In this document: one piece after another, positions 56,699 to 64,000 of the stretch
How positions within the stretch are numbered: position 1 is the first letter of the stretch
How the letters are laid out: every line of letters starts with the position of its first letter
Program-made: the position numbers and the translations under genes
Source: Andrena cerasifolii
Lineage: Eukaryota; Arthropoda; Insecta; Hymenoptera; Andrenidae
Assembly (NCBI RefSeq): GCF_050908995.1
Contig: NC_135119.1
Span: forward strand, 25,387,001-25,451,000
Direction of reading: 5' to 3'
Length of the DNA stretch: 64,000 bases
Notes under the pieces: model-generated
Databases searched by the model: none
What the model was told of the DNA's origin: nothing
What the model saw: the letters and a program-made list of their open reading frames with translations, nothing else

Positions 56699-59600
56699 AT
56701 GAGTGCACAGTACACGCTGAAGGAAGTGGCGCAACGAGACGGGAGAGACGGGGCCAGCACCTGGATCGTTCTCCATGACACGATCTACGATGTCACTAAT
56801 TATAAAAACAAGGTACATTGGTGGAGGAACGCGTGGAATGAGGAGGAAGGAATTTACACTGCTGGACAGAATTAAAGGATCGCTAGAATCTCCCGAAAAT
56901 TTTGGCCATTTTCAAATGGCTCTGTCCCCGCGAAAAATGGCCAGAAAAATATTTAAAAAATGGACAGGACTGACCATGACTATCTCCACCCTTGAAGACC
57001 GTAGACAGATTGCTGATATGGTTTTTTTTTGTACAAAGTCATCAATGATTTGGTAAACTGTTCGGACCTAATTGAGTTAATTAGTTTTAATGCCCCGGAG
57101 AGGCACTTGCGGAAAAAACGTCTTTTCGCCCATAAGCTGCCGTTGTACTCTTACTACACAATTGACAGTATGATTAGGGCTATGCGGTACGCTAATCAGC
57201 AGTTTAATGAGGTAGACACCCCTTCATAGGCTCGCTCAGCTCTTTTCGCGCGAGATTATTTAGTCATTTAGCAAATTCACGTGTGGTTAATTAATTAATT
57301 AATTAATTAATATTTACTTATGCTCTAGACGGTATAGGCTCTGGTTTATGTGTATATCTGGCATATTAAGGGATTTCCCGTTAAATAAAATAATAATAAA
57401 TAAATAAATAATAAATAAAAAAACACATTTTAACGCTGGAAGTTTCAATCTAGGACTCTGACTTTTTTCATGCATTATGATATTGTTTAATATAGTTGAA
57501 GCGTAGAAAACGAAATTTCAGAATTTTTTGTTTAATTTGAATGTATATACGGACCCAAATTTTGACAAATTAAACACCCAAAGCGTGTTTAAACTTTAAA
57601 CGCGTTTTTCTCGAAACAATCTTCTCAAAACGGTGGGCGCTGTATCTCCAAAAGTTATTATCCGATTCGACTGAAACTTTTTTTAGTTTGAAGAATATAC
57701 TTCTAGCTAGGAGGGAAACCAGAAAAAATACAAAAAATTAAAAATTTATAATTTTCAAAGGCGTTGAAAGGACGAAAAATATAGGGGAAAAGTGATTTGA
57801 AACTTCAAGTGTCGTTATTTTTTTTAAAAATGTCATTTTTGTATTTTTTTCTGGTATGCCCTCTAGCCAGAAGTATATTCTTCAAAATAAAAAAAGTTTC
57901 TGTCGAATCGGATAGTAACTTTTGGGGATACAGGTCCCAAAGATTTGGATCAATTTTTTGACGCCTCGACTTTAACGACTCCCCAGTGCCGTCTGCAATG
58001 ATTAATTATAAAACAAAAAATATATTTCTATAATTTAAGACATCCTTAATACACTGCAAAAAGTCCCATTAAATTATATATAGTAGTTTTCCTTTAATTA
58101 ATTCCTAAAGATCACCTATTTTTTGGGGCTCTAAACCGGAACCTCCCCTTAAGGGTTTGTAAGAGTTTCCAACGTTTTTGAGCCAACTTCATTTATTTGG
58201 CACACAGAATTGGTAAAATACTTTTTTTATTGCAAATACTTTCCCTCGCGTTCGACAATATTCTTCCATTTCTCGGGAAGGAAATGGATCCCTCGTCGTA
58301 AGAACTCCTCACTTTTGGAGGTGGTCCTTCCAAAATCGGCGATGGAAATTTTTGCAGACCCCCAATAGTGGATTTGCGACTTATCTTTTAAATAATCGGT
58401 CGCTGCCTACGCGTGGCGATCAGATTTGGTTCGAGATTGAAATTTGCAGCCTTCCTCAATCTCGCGATCAGATTTGAATTTTGATTATGTCTGATATAGA
58501 AATTTAGAGTTTCTTTGGTTTTGATTTTAATTCGAGGTGAAGATGGAGGAAAGGGTGGATTGATTTTTTTCTCCAATAGTATTGGGATTTAATTTCAGCA
58601 TCCCGGTGGCGCAGAACTGATCGAGGAGTACGCTGGTCAGGATGCAACTTCCGCTTTCGATGACTTTGGCCATTCTTCGGACGCGAAACGGATATTGAAG
58701 GACCTCCTCGTCGGCGAAATAGTGGATGTAGGCATTCGCGTTTTATTTTCTATTTCAATTGGGGACTATTATCCGCGAATTTTTTAACGATTGGAGACAC
58801 ATTCCCGTTGTTCCTTTGTTCAGTGACAATATGTGAATTATCTGTTGCGCTGTAGGAAGACAGAAGGGGGAACAGGAAGAAGAAAGGCGAGAATGAAGGC
58901 GCGAAAACGAAGAAGATAAAGGATGGCAGGCGGAGGTACGTTGTTAACTAATTACTTCTACTGCTTTAACACATAATAATTGAGGAACCTGTCGAAATAG
59001 AAACTTAAATCTAGTTCTCCTTCTATTCTTCCACATAATGATTCTATTAATATAGTTGCTTCACTACGACTATTCATTTGCATAAACTTTTTTTTCAAAA
59101 AAGTAAAAAATCGACTTCAAAGGTGCGCTAAAAAGAATAAAATAATTTTTTTTAAGTCGCTGCCAAAATAGAAACAAAATTAAATCAATTTCTAAACCTT
59201 TATCAATTATAGTCCATTACCAAACTAACGCCCGGAATTAGAGCGCCCCAAAATTTAGTGGGACGTCACGCGTCCAGCATATTTAATTTTGTTTCTATTT
59301 TGGCACCGACTTTAACAAAATTATTTTATTCTTTTTAGCGCACTTTTGAAGTCGGTTTTTTTACTTTTTTTTATATAAAAAGTTTATTATTTTAAAATTT
59401 ATAGTGTCCTTTTTTGAAGTCGGTTAAAAAACATTTATCATTGTACCAATTGGGGAGCATACTCCATATAACAACGAAAAAATCATCCAAATCGGTCCAC
59501 GCGTTACAAAGTTAGACGCGAACATACATTAAAACTGGAATTCTAGATAATTCTAGAATATCGAGATAACAATAAAAAAATTAGCATGGTACCACCGGCT

Positions 59601-60089
59601 CTTCACACTCTCTCAAATAGAAAAAGAAAGGCGTTTTAAAAAAATATCCAGTGGCGGACTGGACAGGGTCTCAGCTTGGCTGATCGCAAGTGGGCCCAGC
59701 GGGCCCCTGATAAAATGGGCCCCCTTAAGCATCAGGCATAATATTACTAAAATTACTAAAAAATATACATTTATTTCACCAAAATTTTAATTGTACTTTT
59801 CTGCCACTTATGTATTTTTGAAAATTGTATTTATTTCTTACAAAACTTTAATAATAGCCTGACAGTTGCGGGTGGGCCTCCCTTATCTCCTGGCAACCAA
59901 TATTTTTAGGCCCAGTCCGCCACTCATTATGAAAATATCTGAAACTGAACAATCTCTTCCTCATTCGAACTGCAGTAGCTTCTTCATCGTTGAAGAAATT
60001 ACCACGACCACTTGACACTGCACGTGACACAAATTTCCCTTTCTTGCAGAGTGTTCCTGTCAACGATATTCGGGAACTGCGTGTCGTGA
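56699..60089 (+). CDS. Cytochrome b5-domain protein, short, with basic tail
   Basis: Exons 56699-56812, 58599-58727, 58856-58935 and 60050-60089 keep phase and give 120 residues. Residues 4-80 are a full heme-binding cytochrome b5 fold: YTLKEVAQRDG, WIVLHDTIYDVTNY, then the axial ligands His39 (HPGG) and His63 (FGHSSDA), and RILKDLLVGEIVD. Such proteins carry electrons to fatty-acid desaturases and P450s at the ER. The tail is odd: a strongly basic stretch (RRGNRKKKGENEGAKTKKIK) followed by only ten or so mildly hydrophobic residues (VFLSTIFGNCV), where the usual membrane anchor is expected. Exon 4 is the least certain join; another 3' exon carrying an anchor could be missed. Introns 1 and 3 are full of transposon pieces. 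Confidence 0.82.
56975..57424 (+). mobile_element. 3' end of a non-LTR retrotransposon (LINE)
   Basis: A frame starting DRRQIADMVF continues, after a slip in a T-run, as YKVINDLVNCSDLIELI and FNAPERHLRKKRLFAHKL. This is the conserved C-terminal end of jockey/R1-like reverse transcriptase proteins. It is followed by a short 3' region and an A-rich tail of TAAA/TAATAAA repeats ending near 57424. It is 5'-truncated, as usual for LINEs. It lies in intron 1 of the cytochrome b5 gene, sense orientation; the truncation point may be as early as about 56820. Confidence 0.65.
57640..57933. repeat. Palindromic repeat in cytochrome b5 intron 1
   Basis: Arms of about 95 bp (57640-57735 and 57836-57933) are inverted copies, starting CTGTATCTCCAAAAGTTATT and mirrored by the end GGATACAG. 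A spacer of about 100 bp separates them. Probably a foldback MITE; no target duplication was seen. Confidence 0.65.
59095..59372. repeat. Palindromic repeat in cytochrome b5 intron 3
   Basis: Arms of about 95-100 bp share ATCGACTTCAAAGGTGCGCT, AAAAAGAATAAAATAATTTT and CAAAATAGAAACAAAATTAA in inverted order around a spacer of about 80 bp. It resembles a foldback MITE. The flanks are A/T runs, so the ends are uncertain. Confidence 0.65.
59649..59931. mobile_element. hAT-like MITE with perfect 8-bp duplication in cytochrome b5 intron 3
   Basis: AAAATATC occurs at 59641-59648 and 59932-59939. The left end CAGTGGCGGACTGG is mirrored by CCAGTCCGCCACTC, with six extra bases at the right tip. The interior is G/C-rich near the ends (TGGGCCCAGCGGGCCC) and AT-rich in the middle. 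Confidence 0.7.
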
Positions 60090-61191
60090 CACCGAACAGA
60101 AGAAATCGCATGACTCGTGCGGCGATTAGGTTATTATTAATTTATTCAATTTTTACTCCCCGTTGTTTTTTTACTACCAGTGTAAGTGTACAGCTAGTTA
60201 CAAACTATGTAGAATAAGAATTTATATAAGTTTAAAAAAAAATCGTTTCTTAAGCTCCTATCCGTGACGGAAGTCTCGAATCAGAGGCAAAGTGTCGCGA
60301 GGCGTTGGCAGCGTGCTAATCGTACGCGATTAAAATGATGAATCAATTAATGGACACCGATGAGCGTTAAATTTATCGGGAAAAGTGGGCGTCTCGGCGA
60401 TCGAGCACGCGACGCGTTCGCCTTCTACCGATCCCATTGCGCGTGCACCTCGATGGTCCCCTTTGATGGAGTCTGAGAACGGTAAGTATGTAAATCAAAT
60501 GCAACGCATGGAGAAGAAACTGAAACAGCGTAGCTGGACATGGTTCCATATCCTTTTATCGCTGAAAGATAATCGCTGTAATTATTAAATAATCGCGGAA
60601 ATAAATCCTTCCTGACAGATCGCACCGCCCGCGTCTAATCTCGCCAGAAAAATCAGAAAACCTTCCATCGGTGTTGTATTAACGTTATCGCGTTGCAGTT
60701 TGGACAGAATGTCACGCTTAAAGTAAACGTAGACCAGAGATGGGCAGAATTTTTATTTAAAAAAGAAATTCGAGTAACGAATAAAAGTTAAAAAATTATT
60801 CGTCATGTGTCGAATGAAGTGGAAATTTGAAGTTGAAGAATTTACTCAACGCTGAAGTTGAAAGGCTAAAATAAAAAAGTCCCTCGATTCATAAAAGCTA
60901 AATTTAAAGTAACGTCTACTTGCTCCGTTGTTTAAATAATTTTTACTTAGTTAATGCCCAACTCTGACGCGGGCCTCGATAGAATGGGGCGTCGCTGTTT
61001 TAGATAAATGAAGAGCGTTTGTAGAAAACACTGTAAGTGCCATGAATCAAATTCTATAGTATTGCCATTGGCAGGTAGAAGATTTTCTGATAAAAATGTT
61101 TTTTTTCTTTAATTTTGTCATTTATGGTGTTTCCTACAAGGGCTTTTTCAAATGTCACTCCCATAAGGGGCTCTGATCGAGAAATGAGTAT
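60090..61191. other. Intergenic stretch between cytochrome b5 and trp
   Basis: The 3' ends of both genes face each other here. No other gene or clear repeat is supported. Confidence 0.45.
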
Positions 61192-63939
61192 TCAGATCCA
61201 CCCGCCCATTATTTGGCCAGTGGCTTTCGATTTGCCTCGTAATTTCGTGGTGGCGACTGCGACGTTGTCTTCTTGCGGAGCTGGTTTCGAGGCTGGCTCC
61301 TTCTTCTTCTTCTCTTCTTCCTTCTTCTTTTTCTCCTCTTCTTCCTTCTTCTTCTTCTCTTCCTCCTCTTTCTTCTTCTTCTCATCCTCCCCCGCCTCTG
61401 GTTTCTTCTTCTCCTCGCCGCCCTTCTTCGCGTCGTCCTTCTTCGCGTCGTCCTTCTTCGCGTCGTCCTTCTTAGGCGGTGGCTTCGTTTCCGCGTCCCG
61501 TTTCGCAGCGGCCGCTTTACCCAGCGGCGACTTCGAGGCGTCGTCTTCCCTCGGGTCCTCCGGAATCGGGGACGGGGTCCTTACTTCCGGGGTGCTTGGA
61601 CCCTTTTCCGCCGCTTTGTCCGTACTGCTGATGCTAACCGACTTCAGCAGGCTCTTCTTCAGCACCGACGGTGGCATACGAGCCTCGCTTCCTTGCCGAG
61701 ACACGGCCTTGGAGCCCTCGCCCTCTTTGCTAGGCTCTGTTGCGGGATAAAAGTCACTTTTACGGCTGTACCTTTTTTCATTATTCATTATTAACAGCTG
61801 ACACGTTGACTGAGCAGCTATGAGAGTTTACGTATCCTTGCTCGCTTTATTGCCAGTGTTTTAGAGACTCGGTGTATTTCATTCTGCGAAGGCTTGAATA
61901 AGTTATGGATTGGTTTAGTGGCAGTCAACGTGTCGGTTGGTAGGCTTATGATACGGAGTCCTGAGTCTTTTCACTGTCCCACAAAAATTCAGAACAATAG
62001 TTGAAGATACAATAAAACAGCCTGCCAAACCTGAAATTAATTTGTCGGACCGTTTTTGTACCAAAAATTCACAAAAAGTTACCTATTTTTCGGCCCAACG
62101 AGGCGCAATCCCCGCTTAATAGAGGAGGGAAATAGATCCTTAATAAGGGAGGTGATAGATCCCTGATAGAACGTATAGCTCCTTGACAGAAGGATACGTG
62201 GATCGCTAATAAGGGTTTCAGCTAGCTGCTAGATCCATGATACGAAGGCAAATAAATCGCAGATAGAGGGTCGGACAGATGCTTCCTAGAGGGGCACGTA
62301 GGTCCTCCACAGAGGCAGACCTGGATCCTCAACACAGGGGCAAAGAGATCCAGCTAATTACCTTGGACTTCTTGCCCCTCCTCGGGCAGTTTAACTCGGC
62401 TCAGCATGAACTTGGCGTAAGCGACCCTCGTGGTCGCCGAGACCTCGGACAGCTGCGGGTTGTAATCGACCAGGCGATTCGGATCCAGCGAGGCCAGGTC
62501 CGAGTTCGCCTCCTGCATCAGGCGGCGGCGGATGCTGCGCCGCGTTTGCTTCATCGACGCCTCGGTGGTGCTGCCGATCGGATCCTTCGCGATGGTGTTT
62601 TTCCTCACCATCGCGTTCCAGTCCTTCTTCTTGCTGCCGCTGCTCTTACGGCCGATCGCCTTCGCGATTTGACTGAACACGTCCTTCGGCTCCTTCTCGT
62701 TCTGGATCACCGCGTTCACAATGCCCTCCACTATCCCGATCTGGAAGTCCTTCTGCAGCCGACGCTCCATCACGCGGCCCTTCTTCCCGGACACTGCGAG
62801 CAACAACACCCTTCTGTCACCTTCTAGCACTTCGGAGGGGGGTCTCATTTAACATAGGATATGTTATACGGCTGGACTGAACGCTTTTTTGTAACGACAC
62901 CGTGTCACGAAATGACGTAACGATAAGGTGTAACGTTCATCTCGGTATGGTCTAGGCTCAACCTGCTCATCTAATTGTAAGAAGACTCTCTCTATCTCAA
63001 TCTCTATCTCTATCTCTCTCTCTCTATCTCTCTCACTTGCTCTCTTGCTCTCTCGTGGAGGCAAAAAGGGAAGTAATGCGCGAAAGAAGAAAGCTAAAAG
63101 GAAGAAATATCTCTCTCTCTCTCTCTCTCTCTCTCTAACTCTATCTCTAACTCTAACTTTAACTCTATCTCTATCTCTATCTCTATCTCTATCTCTATCT
63201 CTATCTCTCTCACTTGCTCTCTTGCTCTCTCGTGGAGGCAAAAAGGGAAGTAATGCGCGAAAGAAGAAAGCTAAAAGGAAGAAATCTCTCTCTCTCTCTA
63301 ACTCTATCTCTATCTCTATCTCTATCTCTATCTCTCTCTCTATCTCTCTCGTGGAGGCAAAAAGGGAAGTAATGCGCGAAAGAAGAAAGCTAAAAGGAAG
63401 AAATCTCTCTCTCTCTCTCTCTCTCTCTCTAACTCTATCTCTAACTCTAACTTTAACTCTATCTCTATCTCTATCTCTATCTCTATCTCTATCTCTATCT
63501 CTATCTCTATCTCTATCTCTATCTCTATCTCTATCTCTCTCACTTGCTCTCTTGCTCTCTCGTGGAGGCAAAAAGGGAAGTAATGCGCGAAAGAAGAAAG
63601 CTAAAACTTCAACTTTTCCGTAATTAAATAATAGCATTTGAAGTTTTTAAGTGGGCAGGGAGATTTTCCTCTTTCATCGTTTCGTGTTACGTTGACTGAG
63701 AGCTGGAGGAACTTACGCGCAGCGTCTTGTTTGTCGACGTTCGGTGTTCTCATCCCATTTTGCCGAAGGATGTCAATCAGCTCGTAACGAAGAGTGGAAA
63801 TGTCCTGTCTGATCTCCATCACGTCGTCCTCCGTGATCCCGAACTCGTCTCGTTTCCTCTGCTCCGCGGTCACGTAGCGTCTGATCAGCAACCGCATCAC
63901 CGTTTCGTGCCTCGCCAACGCCTTCTCCCTTGACTTTTT
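61192..63939 (-). CDS. trp: Transient receptor potential channel (TRP), C-terminal exons; 5' part beyond the window
   Basis: Three minus-strand exons join in phase: 63939-63717, 62793-62362 and 61736-61192, together 399 residues of cytoplasmic C-terminus. The first carries the TRPC-type helix (TEDDVMEIRQDISTLRYELI). The second has a basic region (KKGRVMERRLQKDFQIG) and KKKDWNAMVRK. The third is a long Lys/Glu/Asp tail with KKDDA repeats and ends ATGQIMGGWI. I recall fly TRP ending in a very similar GWL peptide that docks on the scaffold INAD, which points to phototransduction TRP rather than TRPL or TRPgamma. TRP is the light-activated calcium channel of rhabdomeric photoreceptors. The last acceptor (CGCAACAG) was chosen on phase and pyrimidine tract. 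Membrane helices and pore lie right of 64000. Confidence 0.87.
61737..62361 (-). other. Last visible intron of trp
   Basis: 625 bp. It contains imperfect repeats of a GATCCYTGATA type near 62130-62300 (AGATCCTTAATAAGG, AGATCCCTGATAGA). No exon was found. Confidence 0.45.
62991..63605. repeat. Composite CT-rich satellite in a trp intron
   Basis: Runs of TATCTC and CT repeats alternate with four copies of a 40-70-bp non-simple cassette. The anchor GTGGAGGCAAAAAGGGAAGT starts at 63055, 63232, 63351 and 63562. All cassettes have the same orientation. Frames of up to 257 codons on both strands (SLSLSL, REIEIE) are artefacts. Confidence 0.92.
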
Positions 63940-64000
63940 CTGGGGAAATTTTTAACAAATTATATTTGAATCCCAAGAAATTATTGCACCAAACAGTATG

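Noticed and set aside
61115..61794. Plus-strand frames of 173-211 codons rich in Phe/Ser/Leu
   Set aside because: Antisense shadows of the Lys/Glu-rich last exon of trp.
63045..63637. Long frames on both strands with SLSLSL and REIEIE repeats
   Set aside because: They are produced by CT/TATCTC simple repeats in a trp intron.

Overview
This window is nuclear DNA of an insect. Genes are split by mostly short GT..AG introns, and the gene set is animal and arthropod in character: a bursicon-receptor-like GPCR, STIM, Cramped, an ETS factor, PRMT3, Fidgetin-like 1, cytochrome b5 and the photoreceptor channel TRP. The style (compact genes, many short DNA transposons, CpG not depleted) would fit a hymenopteran, but nothing in the window proves the order. 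I see no prokaryotic, plasmid or viral genes.

Layout. 1-888 (+) is the last exon of a leucine-rich-repeat GPCR, probably rickets. 0.9-12.2 kb is gene-poor and holds five short transposons. 12,248-20,602 (-) is Stim, rebuilt in 11 phase-consistent exons (674 aa). 21.5-26.2 kb is a transposon cluster that includes an apparently intact IS630/Tc1/mariner-type transposase with an unusual DD82E catalytic spacing. 26,417-30,467 (+) is cramped (10 exons). 30.5-36.6 kb has no recognisable gene. 36,650-40,843 (+) is an ESE/ELF3-like ETS factor with Pointed, AT-hook and ETS regions; its second intron holds a 32-bp minisatellite. 42,815-44,720 (-) is Prmt3. 46,094-48,890 (+) is an F-box/WD-repeat-like gene, tail to tail with Fignl1 at 49,030-51,071 (-). 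54.3-55.9 kb is a satellite of 15 copies of 107 bp. 56,699-60,089 (+) is a small cytochrome b5-domain gene. 61,192-63,939 (-) is the 3' end of trp; its 5' part lies beyond the right edge.

The genes do not form one pathway. Stim (store-operated calcium entry) and trp (light-gated calcium entry) are both calcium genes, but they lie 40 kb apart with unrelated genes between them. The repeat content has a clear pattern: non-autonomous elements with identifiable target-site duplications (TSDs) sit inside introns within about 12-25 bp of a splice site, in introns that would otherwise be about 60-115 bp long.

Limits. Exon joins were read by eye from splice signals and reading phase; no similarity search was possible. 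Untranslated exons, promoters and poly(A) sites are not called.
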